This document shows, piece after piece, positions 33,435 to 44,099 of a stretch of 64,000 nt of DNA (position 1 is its first letter; every line of letters starts with the position of its first letter). The position numbers and the translations under genes are program-made. The notes under the pieces are model-generated. The model saw nothing but the letters and a program-made list of their open reading frames with translations, was not told where the DNA came from and ran no database searches. Source of the stretch: Stomoxys calcitrans (lineage: Eukaryota; Arthropoda; Insecta; Diptera; Muscidae); the NCBI RefSeq assembly GCF_963082655.1, contig NC_081552.1, positions 194,026,098 through 194,090,097 of the forward strand, written 5' to 3'.

Positions 33435-34760
33435 CACTAATTTTGAGAAAATCAACAGCATCTGAGTTGGTGATAGTACTGTTACTGTTATTGGTATTAT
33501 TGATATTGTTTGGATTATTGGAAAAATTATTAGCGGTACTGGAGGCAAGGCCAGTTGTCGATGTTGTTGTATTCTGATTGTTGCTGTTGTTGTTTTGGTA
33601 AAAATTCATGGGTCTCAAGAAGCCAAATAAATCTGGTGGTGGTGGCGGCGGTGGTGGTGGTGGGGGTGCCACCGATGTATTGGTTATGACATTGTAAGCG
33701 TTCGAGGGGGTTGAAGGCGGATACTCGCCCGGTGAAGTTTGAGGCGTAGTCGAACAGCCAGACGAGGAGGTAGTATAGGCTTGAGGAGAAAGCGTTTCAT
33801 GCGAAGACCTCTCCTGGAACAGCTGCTTAGCTACTGCCGCAACAGCCCCTGGAGACACTATGGAAGGAGATGTTTTAGGGGTAAAATCAAAACCTGTCGC
33901 TGAGGGACTTGAACAATTTAAACTTTTCTTTGGACTTAGAACAGCAGCCAAGGCACTAGCTGCCGCCGACTTTGTAGAGCTATTGGAAGGGACACAGAGT
34001 GGAGTCGATGCAATTGGGGCGGGGGACTGTGGGTGTTGGTGAATGGGGGAGACATGAACGCTGGGCGACAAAGGCGAGGGGGACTGGTGATGGTTGCTGT
34101 TCGAGTGATGCTGATTTTGATTCTGATTCTTTGGTGTACTATTGTTGAACTGATTGTAATAGCAGTTCAGACGGTTGGTATTGCTCTCGAACTTTTTGTA
34201 GTGCAGCAGATTGCTATCGCTATTGTTATGATGTTCACTTGGCTCCACACCATTGCCCTGATTTCGATGGATGTTCTTTTTCATGCCATTGATGGCATTG
34301 CGTTCCATGAACAGGTTCTTCTTGTTGTTGTGGCCATTCTGTTGCTGCTGCAGTTTATTGATGTTCGATTTATCGAAGGAATTATTGATGATGGAAATGG
34401 TGTTGGTGCCCAGCAACTGCTTGGTGGGGCTCAACAGATTAATGTGATGGTTGGTGTTGTTGTTGTGTGCTGCATTGTTGGTGTTGCTGTTGTTGGGAGT
34501 ATTAATGGCAGCAGCATTGGTATTGATGAGCAGGGCAATATTATTGGGATTAACAGCAGCAGCAGCAGCAGCGGGACCGCTATTGCCCAGATTGTTAAAG
34601 GGATGTTTAGGGCTTCCGGCATTAATTCCATGACTGCCAACATGGCCATTGCTGTTATTATGGATTCTGGCATCAGCATTGCTCTCCGGTATGATGGTCA
34701 ATGATTCCGGGGGACTGTCGATATTTTTAATGGTTGCTGGAATGGCGGTTACAAGTTGGC
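33435..34760 (-). CDS. Fhos: Fhos exon: giant low-complexity Asn/Ser/Pro exon
   Basis: A single 1,326-bp exon (2 + 441 codons + 1 nt) kept fully open and in phase with its neighbours. It opens QLVTAIPATIKNIDSPPESL and is dominated by Asn, Ser, His and Pro, with many (AAC/AAT)n steps. Toward its end is a polyproline run (11 Pro) followed by DLFGFLRPMNF, and it closes SDAVDFLKISG. The acceptor TTGTTGCATGCCTCAG was preferred over the upstream in-frame Met at 34809 because it gives the right codon phase with 35130-35285. Likely a disordered isoform-specific insert; it may be alternatively spliced. Confidence 0.9.
33640..33672 (-). other. Polyproline run in Fhos large exon
   Basis: Eleven consecutive Pro codons, a possible extra profilin or SH3 ligand outside the canonical FH1 at 7659-8043. 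Confidence 0.75.
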
Positions 34761-35129
34761 CTGAGGCATGCAACAAATCCCATGCATTGATGTCGTATGA
34801 AATCCGCAAGATTTAATTGATTTTTTTTTATTTTTATATGCAGATAGACATTTGCCAATTGGTGGGGTTTATAAACGATGACACAATTTGGTTTTTTGCA
34901 CAAAATGATGGTAATTAAACAGATGTTTCGTTTTTTGGATGATGACACAATACAGACAGGGAGTTTTTTTTTTTTTTTTTTGTTAATATTTTGACATAGA
35001 AATTAGAAAGATTTTATTTTGGTTATTAGATAAAACAAATCAAAAACAAAGTACAAACATCAAACATACTTTTGAGTTGGAGAATGGAAGCTATGATGTA
35101 TGAATGTCGGTGAAAATGTGAAAACTTAC
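34761..35129. other. Fhos intron with T-rich run
   Basis: 369-bp intron. A long poly-T run lies at about 34965-34981. No other feature. Confidence 0.8.
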
Positions 35130-35285
35130 CAAGTTCCTCGCGTTTCTCTAGACCATTGAGGTAACCATTTGCCGCAGCTACAGCTGCTGCCGCAGCTTCT
35201 TGTTGCTCTTTCAGAAAGCTTCTGTGTCGTTCGGCTCTTTCACGTCTTCTACGCAAACCAGGCGTAACTCCGGCAGCATCACGAT
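35130..35285 (-). CDS. Fhos: Fhos exon: Arg-rich coiled segment
   Basis: A 156-bp exon (2 + 51 codons + 1 nt) encoding RDAAGVTPGLRRRRERAERH, RSFLKEQQEAAAAAVAAANG and YLNGLEKREEL. The ERxERHRSFLxEQQ pattern matches the linker after FH3 in FHOD proteins. An Ala run follows. The acceptor ACTCCAG and donor CTTG/gtaagt keep frame with 43092-43348 (split His codon). Confidence 0.92.
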
Positions 35286-35711
35286 CTGGAGTTTATTTTT
35301 TTTAATAAGGAGAAAGAGGGGAAAGTGGATTACTGGCAAATAGTTTTTATAAACCATGAGGAATTTGGGTAAAGTTAGAAATCATACAAAACCAGAAAGG
35401 AAAGGCAAAAGTCGACATACGACATTTAATACACAGAACCCATGTCTAAATCTAGTCTTAATTTTGAATACCTATTGAATAGAATCTTATAAAAGCACCT
35501 AAATTATGGCTACTGCAGTTAAAAAAGCGTACATTCGATAAAAAAAATATATGCATGAGAGTTACAAGTAAATCTGAATTTTGGCGCTAAAAAATGGCCA
35601 CAATTGTGACTATTGCAGCCTCAAAAGTCCCTATCGGATGGAAGATATATATAAGAGTTCGATACGATTTTAATAAAATTTTGCACACGAATTGAGACGC
35701 AAAATATACAA
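35286..35711. other. Intron sequence, nothing recognised
   Basis: AT-rich sequence between the Fhos exon and the first repeat. Confidence 0.55.
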
Positions 35712-36690
35712 GTAACAAGTAAAAGCGTGATAAGTTCGGCCGTGCCGAATCTTATATACCCTCCGCCATGTATCGCATTTGTCGAGTTCTTTTCCCGGCA
35801 TCTCTTCTTAGGCAAAAAAGATTTGCTCTGCTATTAGAGCGATTTCAAGATATGGTCCGGTTTGGACCACAATTAAATTATATGTTGGAGACCTGTGTAA
35901 AATGCCAGCCAATTCGAATTAGAATTGCGCCCTTTGGGGGCTCAAGAAGTAAAGTAGAGAGATCGATTTATATGGGAGCTGTATCAAGCTATGAACCGAT
36001 TTGAACCTTATTTGACACAGTTGTTGAAAGTGAGAATAAAATAGGTCATGCAAAATTTCAGCCAAATCGGGTAGGAATGCGCCTTCTAGAAACTCAAGAA
36101 GTCAAGTCCCCAGATCTGTTTATATGACAGCTATATCAGGTTATGAACCAATTTGAACCATACTAGTTGTTGGATATCATAACAAAATACTTCGTGCAAA
36201 AATTCATTAAAATCGGATAAGAATTGCGCCCTCTAGAGGCTCAAGAAGTCAAGTCCCCGGATCTGTTTATATGACAGCTATATCAGGTTATGGACTGATT
36301 TGAACCATACTTGCCACAGTTGTTGGATATCATAACAAAACACGTCGTGCAAAATTTCATTTTAATCGGATAAGAATTGCGCACTATAGAGGCTCAAGAA
36401 GTCAAGACCCAAGATCGGTTTATATGGCAGCTATATCAGATTATGGACCGATTTGAACCATACTTGGCACAATTGTTGGAAGTGATACCAAAGCACCACG
36501 TGCAAAATTTCAGTTAAATCGGACCAGAATTGCGCCCTCTAGATACTCAAGAAGTCAAGACCCAAGATCGGTTTATATGGCAGCTATATCAAAACATGAA
36601 CCGATGAACCCGACCGACATACACTAATAAGAAGTATTTGTGCAAAGTTTCAAGCGGCTAGCTCTACGCCTTCGAAAGGATGGAATCCAC
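35712..36690 (+). mobile_element. Family B element, 3'-truncated
   Basis: AACAAGTAAAAGCGTG, hairpin with one mismatch (TTCGGCCGTGCCGAA), TATACCCTCCGCCATG, then about six units. It stops after GGCTAGCTCTACGCCTTCG. It is inverted relative to the family B element at 31640-32715, and the two flank three Fhos exons. Confidence 0.85.
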
Positions 36691-36719
36691 CATGGATTCT
36701 GCTAAAAATGTATAAAAAA

Positions 36720-36820
36720 TAAATTTAGTTGAAGCCGAACCGGGCCCGCTCCGCTGCGCCTTCTTTAACTCTCTAATATCTTTTTAGGGTGGGGACACTT
36801 CGTCCCGAATGTGAATATCT
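36720..36820 (+). repeat. Family D start block
   Basis: AGCCGAACCGGGCCCGCTCC then GCTGCGCCTTC, also seen at 39455-39500. Marks the beginning of a family D element. Confidence 0.65.
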
Positions 36821-36824
36821 AATT

Positions 36825-37035
36825 CATGCTATTGTAGCCTATGACGCTGAACGCATTCGTATCCTGGCGAGAACATCGGACAAAGCGGTGGCATTTTTAA
36901 AAATTTTCCCATAGAGGTTTCACACTGCGGGACACCGTTCGGGATCGGCTATAAAAAAAGGCCCCTTATCATTGAGTTTAAACTTGAATCGGAAAGCACT
37001 CATTGATGTGTGAGAAGTTTGGCCCTGTTGGGTTC
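36825..37035 (+). mobile_element. tRNA-derived SINE (second family), plus copy
   Basis: CTATGACGCTGAACGC, then GTATCCTGGCGAGAAC (decayed B-box area), CACTGCGGGACACCGTTCGG, CTTATCATTGAGTTTAAACT and GATGTGTGAGAAGTTTG. It follows 56620-56890 (read on minus) block by block. Inserted in family D sequence. Confidence 0.75.
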
Positions 37036-37589
37036 CTGGTGTTTTTTAAATTTGGGTAATGAGAAGTGCTTTTTAGGGGAGGGATGGCACCTCATACAAT
37101 GCGACTTAAATATGGACATCAAATTCGTGCTGCTTTTCCAAATTCCTACAATTTGAGCCCCATATCGCCTTGGCCGGTAAATATGAACCGTTTGGAGGTC
37201 GTTTTGGGCTTGGAGCGACCACCGGCTCTTTGCACTGGAAATAGATATCATCATTCGTTCTTTATTCCTATCGGAAACCCTAAAACAGTTGGCTTCAAAA
37301 TTGGCTATCAAAGACGTTTTCTACTCTGATATACCTTTAACTTGAGTCCCAATTTGACGTATCTTTAGGAGGAAAAGCGCCACCTCGACTTGAACGCATA
37401 TTTTAATGTCATATTCGTAATCTACTCCCAAATACCTTTCATTTGTGTCCCATTTAGCCATGGTCGGCTAATATGCCCATTTGGGGTTGGACGACTTCCC
37501 ATTACTTGGGCCTTATGTTTTATGCCATATTTGTAATCTACTGCCTAACACTTTTAATTTGAGTCCCATATTGACATGAACTTCGAATA
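37036..37589 (+). repeat. Family D units before the fold-back element
   Basis: Units with CATATCGCCTTGGCCGGTAA and CTCCCAAATACCTTTCATTT, plus orientation. Confidence 0.7.
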
Positions 37590-38190
37590 TAAAGGGTGAT
37601 TTTTTTGAGGTTAGGATTTTCATGCATTAGTATTTGACAGATCACGTGGGATTTCAGACATGGTGTCAAAGAGAAAGATGCTCAGTATGCTTTGTCATTT
37701 CATCATGAATAGACTTACTAACGAGCAACGCTTGCAAATCATTGAATTTTATTACCAAAATCAGTGTTCGGTTCGAAATGTGTTCATTCAACGTAACGTT
37801 GCGTCCAACAGCATCTTTGAAAAAATACGGTCCAATGATTCCACCAGCGTACAAACCACACCAAACAGTGCATTTTTCGGGATGCATGGGCAGTTCTTGA
37901 ACGGCTTCTGGTTGCTCTTCACTCCAAATGCGGCAATTTTGCTTATTTACGTAGCCATTCAACCAGAAATGAGCCTCATCGCTGAATGGTGAATGAACAC
38001 ATTTCGAACCGAACACTGATTTTGGTAATAAAATTCAATGATTTGCAAGCGTTGCTCGTTAGTAAGTCTATTCATGATGAAATGTCAAAGCATACTGAGC
38101 ATCTTTCTCTTTGACACCATGTCTGAAATCCCACGTGATCTGTCAAATACTAATGCATGAAAATCCTAACCTCAAAAAAATCACCCTTTA
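37590..38190. mobile_element. Fold-back Tc1/mariner element
   Basis: A 601-bp element starting TAAAGGGTGATTTTTTTGAG and ending with the reverse complement, flanked by TA at 37588-37589 and 38191-38192. The inverted arms are about 195 bp each and nearly identical. Each arm encodes the transposase N-terminus (NRLTNEQRLQIIEFYYQNQC) reading inward. The centre, on the minus strand, encodes a catalytic fragment (SDEAHFWLNGYVNKQNCRIW then WCGLYAGGIIGPYFFKDAVG). It contains no complete transposase. Confidence 0.92.
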
Positions 38191-40910
38191 TATCTGTTTA
38201 GAGAAGTTTTGGGGTTGGGGGACCTTTGGGTACTTGAATCCAAATTTTAATACCAGTTTCGTTTTCTGCTTCCAATACCTCTCATTTGATACCCTTATTG
38301 TGTCCATCGGACCACTTTCGGATATAGGTGGCGTTTTTGGGGAGGGTCTGCCTCCACCCGATGTCTAAAAATTATATAGCCTATGTTTCCTTCTGGACAA
38401 ACGTACACAATTTATGAAAATGTTAAGGAAATCGATTCAGTCAAGCGTTTTTGAGGGGTGGCGTAACCGTAATTCGAAATCTACTCCCGAATACTTTTCA
38501 TTTCAGCCCCATGTTGAAATGAATATGTCTGTTTGAGGGAGTTTTGGGGTTGGGGCGACCCGATGGGTACTTAGACTCAAATTTGTATACAATATTCTTA
38601 TTCTACTCTCCAATACCTTTCATTTGATAACAATATTATCCCGATCGGTCCACTTTTGATTTTGTGATGTGTTTTTGGCATAAGGGGAGGGTCCGTCCCC
38701 CTTCCGATACCGAAAAATTATATAGCCTATGTTTCCCTCCAGACCAACGTACACAATATGCGGAAATTTCGAGAAAATCGGTTCTGCCGTTTTTCATACT
38801 ATGCGGAACAAACAAACCGTGTCTCATATATCCGTGATTGGTTAATATGAACATTTTGGGCGTTTTTGTGGGGGTGGGGTGACCCCCTATACTTCGACAT
38901 GAATTTGTATGCCAGATTCGTTATCTATTCCAGCACACTTTTCATTTGATACCCATATTGTCCTTATCGGCCCACTTTTGATTTGAGTGGTTTTTTTGGA
39001 GTAATGGGGGAGGGTCCGCCCCCTTCCGTTATCAATAAATTATAAAGCCTTTTCCTACTTTCTGGCCATATTCGTAATCTACTCCCGATTACCTTTCATT
39101 TGAGTCCCATATTGTCACGATCGTCAAATAAACCCATTTTAAGGGGTTTTGGGGCTGGGGCGGCCCGCCAGGTAGTGGGACCCAACTTTCATTATGAAAT
39201 TCGTACTCTACTCCTGAATACCTTTCATTTGAATCCCATACTGTCCCGATCGGTTCACTATTATTTTTGGGTAGTAATTTTGGGTTAAGGGGGTCCGCCC
39301 CCCTCACTATATCAAAAAATTATATAGCCTATGTTTTCCTTCCAGATCAACCAACACAATTTGCGAAAATTTTAAGGAAATCGGTTCAGCCGTTTTTGAG
39401 TCTATATGGAACAGACAAACAAACACAAATTGAATATTATATATAAGAAGAAGATTTAAGCGTAGCCTAATCGGGCCCGCTCTGCTGCGCCTTCCTTTAC
39501 ATTATGTGGAAAAAAATTATGCTTTGGACAATTAAAGAGCTTTTAGTGAAATACCATTCTACTTAAATGGTATGTGTGTATCGCTTGAATAAGAGTTTAA
39601 CAATATAAATACCTTTATTTGCATCCATTTGATCTTCATTAGTCGGAGTCGAATTCGCTCGGAGGGTTAAGGGTTATAAAAGCTTGGATGTTAGATGTAG
39701 GCCACTTTTGAAAAAAAAAACTTTATTTGAGCCCGATACTCTCGTTGGGACTTGGAAGTGGGAAGACCCCCAAGGTGGTGGTGGTTTGTGGAAAAGGAGG
39801 TGTATTGACCCCCAGAGACGTGGTCCCGGAAGTAGGTATCAATTTCGTGCTCTTCTCCCAAATAACGTGTATTTGAGACCCACTTTGCCATGGTCATTAT
39901 TAATGTATGTCCAATTTAAGGGTGTTTTGGAGCGTTAGTGGTCCTGCAGACACTTAACCCCACTGAAAAACTACCAGCATCCCATAAACCACTGCCATTG
40001 GTTTATGGGATGAGGCGTCCCCCTTTGTGACTTGATCCTGAAAATATATATCTGATTCGTATTCTTCTCTAAAATATCTTTTACTAGAGCCTCATATTGC
40101 TATGGTTGGTAAATTTGTCCTTTTGGAGGGTGCTTTGGGGAGGGGCAGCTCTGTAGACACTTCTTATCGAATGTTGATATCACATTCGTGCTCTACTCCC
40201 AAAGACCTATCATTTGAGTCACATATTACTACTGTCGGTAATATGGTCCTCTTTGGGGATTGATTTAGGGGAGGGGCGCCCCCCAAACACTTGGGTCCAC
40301 ACTTGAATACCAGATTCGTATTCTACTCTAAAATACCTTTTATTTGAGCCTCATATTGCTATGGTCGGTAGCAATAAATTTTTCCTCTTTGGAGGGTGCT
40401 TTGGGGAGGGGTGGCTCTGTAGTCACTTTTTACCGAATGTTGATATCAGATTCGTGCTCTACTCCCAAAGACCTATCATTTGAGTCACATATTACTACGG
40501 TCGGTAAATTGGTCCTCTTTGGGGATTGATTTGGAGGAGGGGCGCCCCTCAAACACTTGGGTCCATTAATTAAGCGACATATTGCTATGATCAGTAAATA
40601 TGTCCAATTTAGGGATGTTTTGGGGTTGGGGCGGTTATTTTTATAACAAGTTCGTTTTCCACTCTCAAATGCCTTTCATTTGAGTCCCATATTGCAGTGA
40701 TTGCTCTATCAAAATATATTCGGTGGGTTTTGTTGGTAGGGCGGTCCCTCTAGGCACCCCATTCGAAATTTGGATACCAAATTTTTGGTTTTAGGTTACT
40801 AAAAGAAAGTACACAAAATTTCGCTTAAATCGCTCCATCCATCTTTCTGAAAATTAGGGTAAGGGGGAGGGTCCGTCCCCCATCAGACATCAAAAAATGT
40901 AGTACCCTAT
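38191..40910 (+). repeat. Family D elements, tandem-repeat cores
   Basis: Units of about 120-140 bp with CTTTCATTTGAGTCCCATAT and TTTTGGGGTTGGGGCGG. An element end (CGGTTCAGCCGTTTTTGAG, TATATAAGAAGAAG) lies at about 39380-39455, directly followed by a new start block (GGGCCCGCTCTGCTGCGCC). A two-unit block repeats at a step of 259 bp (40092 and 40351). Opposite in orientation to the D region at 25590-28480. Confidence 0.75.
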
Positions 40911-41857
40911 TTTGCACAAATACTTCTTATCAGAGTAGGTCAGTTGGGATATTAAATGGGCCAAATCGGTCCATGTTGTGATATAGATGCATTATAAACC
41001 GATCTTGGGTCTTGACTCCTTGAGCTTCTAGAGGGCGCAATTCTTACCCGATTTGGTGGATGTGGTGTTTTGGCATCACTTCCGACAACTGTGTTAAGTA
41101 TGGTCTTAATCGGTAGATAATCTATTATCGCTGCCATATAAACCGACCCTGGGTCTTGACTTATAGAACTTGTAGAGGGCGCAATTCTTATTCGATTTGG
41201 CTGAAATTTAGCATGAAGTGTTCTGGCATGTAAACCGATTTCCTAATTATACTTCTTGAGCCTATAGAGGGCGCATTTCCTGTCCTGAAATTACGAGCGA
41301 CGTATTTCGTTATGACTTCCGACAACTGTGTTAAGTATGGTTGAAATCGGTTCATAACCTGATATAGCTGCTATATAAACCGATCTTGGATCTTGATTTC
41401 TTGAGCTTCTAGAGGATATTGGATCTTGATTTCTTGAGCTTTTTACTTCCAAGAACTGTGTCAAGTATGGTCTAAATCAGTCCATATACTGATATAACCG
41501 CCATATAAGACGATCTACCGATTAGACTTCTTGGGCTCCTAGAGGGCGCAATTCTTATTCAATATGTTTGAAATTTTGTATATGTCGTTTTGGTATAACT
41601 TCCAACAATTGTTCCAAGTATGGTTTAAATCGGTCTAGAAACTGATATAGCTGCCTTAAAAACCGATCTCCCAGTTTGAATTTTTGAGCCTCTGGAGGGC
41701 GCAATTATTACTCGATTTGCCTGAAATTTCGAGGTGGTGTTTTTCGATGACTGCCGTTTTTCTACTTGAAAAAGTCATTCAGAGAACTTGACAAATGCCA
41801 TCCATGGTAGGGGGTGCATCAGATTCGGCCCGGCCGAACTTAGTACGATTTTACTTG
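40911..41857 (-). mobile_element. Family B element, tail missing
   Basis: Units in minus orientation (TTCTAGAGGGCGCAATTCTT, CCTGATATAGCTGCTATATA), ending with the hairpin TTCGGCCCGGCCGAA and TTTTACTTGATA at about 41825-41857. Confidence 0.82.
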
Positions 41858-41904
41858 ATATATATAATAAACTTCTGTCAAACCAGCTTCTAGGAACCGA
41901 ACAA

Positions 41905-42010
41905 ATATAATAGAAAGACCGGTTTATATGGGAGTTATATCAGGTTATAGACCGATTTGGACCGTACTAGGTACAATTGTGGGAAGTCTTAACAGAACCC
42001 TACAATTATT
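41905..42010 (+). repeat. Family B-type unit fragment
   Basis: GGTTTATATGGGAGTTATATC then ATAGACCGATTTGGACCGTA, less than one unit. Confidence 0.6.
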
Positions 42011-42014
42011 GGAA

Positions 42015-42170
42015 GCCTTAATCAATTGGCCTCTAGTATACGTTCGCAATTTTGATGTCAATCTCCTTCTTATTACACTCCAAAACTGATCGTGACCCTC
42101 CTGTCCTGGTTATTATAGCCCTAATGGCCAGTTTACTGTCCGCAAAGATGGTCATACTCGACGTCTTCGC
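42015..42170 (-). pseudogene. LINE RNase H fragment
   Basis: Minus-strand translation TSSMTIFADSKLAIRAI then TGGSRSVLECNKKEIDI, matching the RNase H motif with its catalytic Asp (FADSKLAIRAI). Short and isolated. Confidence 0.6.
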
Positions 42171-42184
42171 TTAAACACCATGCC

Positions 42185-42290
42185 ACCACGGGATAGCTGT
42201 GAGCACCACACAGGCTGGAACATTGAGGTCCGATCTTTGTGGTGTTCTTTGCTGTCACGAGAAGCTTAGCTGCGAGCTACCGGCGCGTCC
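42185..42290. repeat. Dispersed repeat, pairs with 4440-4550
   Basis: CACGGGATAGCTGTGAGC, GGTCCGATCTTTGTGGTG and TCACGAGAAGCTTAGCTGC match the first copy. Confidence 0.5.
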
Positions 42291-42394
42291 ACAGGTTGCT
42301 GATAGTGGAATGCTCCATACGGAGTAGCTGCAACTACAGTCGTGGACAATCAGCGGTATCGAGTGGAGAATCTCAGCGAGAGGCCGGGTGGCAG

Positions 42395-42447
42395 CCTCTC
42401 GATACGGCAAGACGAGATGTTGGCGTTTTTAAATAACCAATGGGCAT
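42395..42447 (+). pseudogene. LINE 3' end piece, inverted partner
   Basis: GATACGGCAAGACGAGATG then TTGGCGTTTTTAAATAACC is homologous, in the opposite direction, to the C-terminal codons and stop of the LINE at 42530-42870. Confidence 0.55.
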
Positions 42448-42529
42448 CAAGTTCCCGCGGCGATCAATCGTATAAATCGGTACAAGCGCACCCACCTATA
42501 ACGAGAAAGTCGAGAAAGTGATAGCAATT

Positions 42530-42870
42530 GGTTATTTAAAGACGCCAATAATTCGCCTTGTCATATCGAGTATCGTAAGCACTCGTTGTTGTTGTAGCAG
42601 TTTGTTGTCTTCTATCTTTCGTCTGCTTGATTATGTTGAGTGCCAACACCCAGGAACTCTCTTCGACTAAGATGGTATGCGTCCACAGGGATCTGGGTCT
42701 TGCTGGGCAGTTAAACTGGTGACGAGTATCGTGCGGTCCCTGGTTACAATCGGGACATACATCTTGCACGTTGGCATCAATCCTTTTTCTGTAGCAGTTG
42801 AGGCCACAGCATCTACCGGAACGTAATTCCGGCCAGTGGTGCTCATAGTTATCACGTGCGCTGTGCTATA
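42530..42870 (-). pseudogene. LINE ORF2 C-terminus, jockey-like zinc-finger end
   Basis: Minus-strand frame ELRSGRCCGLNCYRKRIDAN, then VQDVCPDCNQGPHDTRHQFN and CPARPRSLWTHTI, ending RYDKANYWRL. The CPDC..GPHDTRHLFNCPA pattern is typical of jockey-group ORF2 tails. One frame change is needed at about 42770. Confidence 0.8.
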
Positions 42871-43091
42871 CCGCCTAGTGTTGTACGTTTATCTGTTTGT
42901 GTCTCTCTTCTGTTTATTTTCTATCTTCTTTTGGGGCAAACACAATGACCTAAGGTTTCCGTTTGAAGTGGCTTGTAACCAAGGTTTCTAGTCCTCTAAC
43001 TTTATCTAACATTTCCCTCTAACAAAGTAAACTTTGGTGGTTTAGCCTACAAACTCTACCAAAATTAAATGCATTGCAATTCTCGTCTTAC

Positions 43092-43348
43092 GATTTTTAT
43101 CTGCAAAAACGCCATTGCCAAATTCCGCTGAATTGGTGGAACTTGAACTATCTTCATCCAAGGCAGGCTGGTTGGGTGTTAGACGGGCAGCTGTGGGAAG
43201 CACCTTATTAATATTGCCGGGACTGGTGCCAGTGCTATGACGTCGTGATTTTCTCCGTTCTGCTGTATCGGTTGAATTACGAAATCGCTGGGTTTTACGT
43301 AAAGTATTATCAGGTAAACGCAAACCATCCGATTCGCCATCTTCAAAC
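43092..43348 (-). CDS. Fhos: Fhos exon: linker after FH3
   Basis: A 257-bp exon encoding (after a split Lys codon) FEDGESDGLRLPDNTLRKTQ, RFRNSTDTAERRKSRRHSTG, TSPGNINKVLPTAARLTPNQ and an acidic/Ser stretch PALDEDSSSSTNSAEFGNG. The RRKSRRHSTG cluster is a plausible basophilic kinase site (inference). Donor AATC/gtaaga; acceptor TTTTCTACAG. Only a 62-bp intron separates it from the preceding exon. Confidence 0.94.
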
Positions 43349-43410
43349 CTGTAGAAAAGGAAAAGTTGACATTTTATTTTTTTTTATTTTCTATTATCAA
43401 TCCAACTTAC

Positions 43411-43632
43411 TTCAATACCGCCTCATAGAGTTGCAATTGATTTATTAGATCTATATCAGTCCCTGTTTTGGACATGTAATGTTGTATCACAGATTCCATG
43501 CCTTGTTGCTCCAGCAGATCACTCTCATCGTAAAAACTGTCCTGATCATTTAAACCACCCAAGGTTTTGTTGATCAGCGACGCTGCATATATCACCAGTT
43601 CAGCATCGGCATTATCGTAGTCTTTTAAAAGT
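43411..43632 (-). CDS. Fhos: Fhos exon: FH3 armadillo repeat region (C-terminal)
   Basis: A 222-bp exon encoding LLKDYDNADAELVIYAASLI, NKTLGGLNDQDSFYDESDLL, EQQGMESVIQHYMSKTGTDI and DLINQLQLYEAVLK. The ELxxYAxxLxNKTLxGLxDQDxFYD and GTDxDLxxQLxxYE patterns are hallmarks of the FHOD FH3 domain, the autoinhibitory armadillo-type fold. Acceptor CCCCCTAG, donor TTGAA/gtaagt. This exon decides the FHOD assignment over other formins. Confidence 0.96.
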
Positions 43633-43765
43633 CTAGGGGGAAAAATGATACATTTTGATAGGTAAAATATGAGAAAATCAATCGTTATTTTTTTAGCAAC
43701 ACTTAGAAGTCCTTGAGACAAACGAAAATGTACTCTAAAAGAAATTAATTTGTAAAACTAGCTAA
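43633..43765. other. Intron sequence
   Basis: Start of a 10.0 kb Fhos intron. No feature before the mariner fragment. Confidence 0.6.
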
Positions 43766-43973
43766 TCGCACGAAAATGTTCACGATTTAATTCCATTTTT
43801 TGGGCGAGATGAGTCTTTTAAGTTACTGCGCAAACAACACAAATTGCGCTCGTATGTCAAAACGTTCTGAGTACGTATAATCACAAAAATTTCAAGCTTT
43901 ACGATGGAGCTGTCATTTGGCAGATTGCAACACAAGGGTTGTCCAATCCCGAAATATAAAAGGCAACCCTCGT
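43766..43973 (-). mobile_element. mariner 5' end fragment
   Basis: Nearly the same sequence as 2027-2230 (ATTTTTTGGGCGAGATGA, AATTGCGCTCGTATGTC, GTCAAAACGTTCTGAGTACG), ending in the same terminal GCAACCCTCG. The transposase body is missing. Confidence 0.85.
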
Positions 43974-44099
43974 ATTTCCATATGGCGGGCTTTGGAGGTA
44001 GCACGGCCCCCCTAGGTATCCCACCCATAATAAGGATACCAAATTTCTGTTTTTGAGTTATTATAAAGTTATTGAGTTAAAAGAATCTGAAACCCAAAT
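43974..44099. repeat. Family D-like fragment
   Basis: GGAGGTAGCACGGCCCCCC then AAGGATACCAAATTTCTG, similar to the end of a D unit at about 40730-40800. Confidence 0.5.

Noticed and set aside
34033..34704. 223-codon open frame on the plus strand
   Set aside because: It is antisense to the Asn-rich Fhos exon. AAC/AAT codons read as Val/Leu/Ile on the other strand, giving a false hydrophobic frame.
34761..34809. In-frame Met at 34809 as the start of an alternative Fhos N-terminus
   Set aside because: The acceptor TGCATGCCTCAG at 34761 gives the correct split codon with the upstream exon. The extra upstream codons read through intron sequence without independent support.
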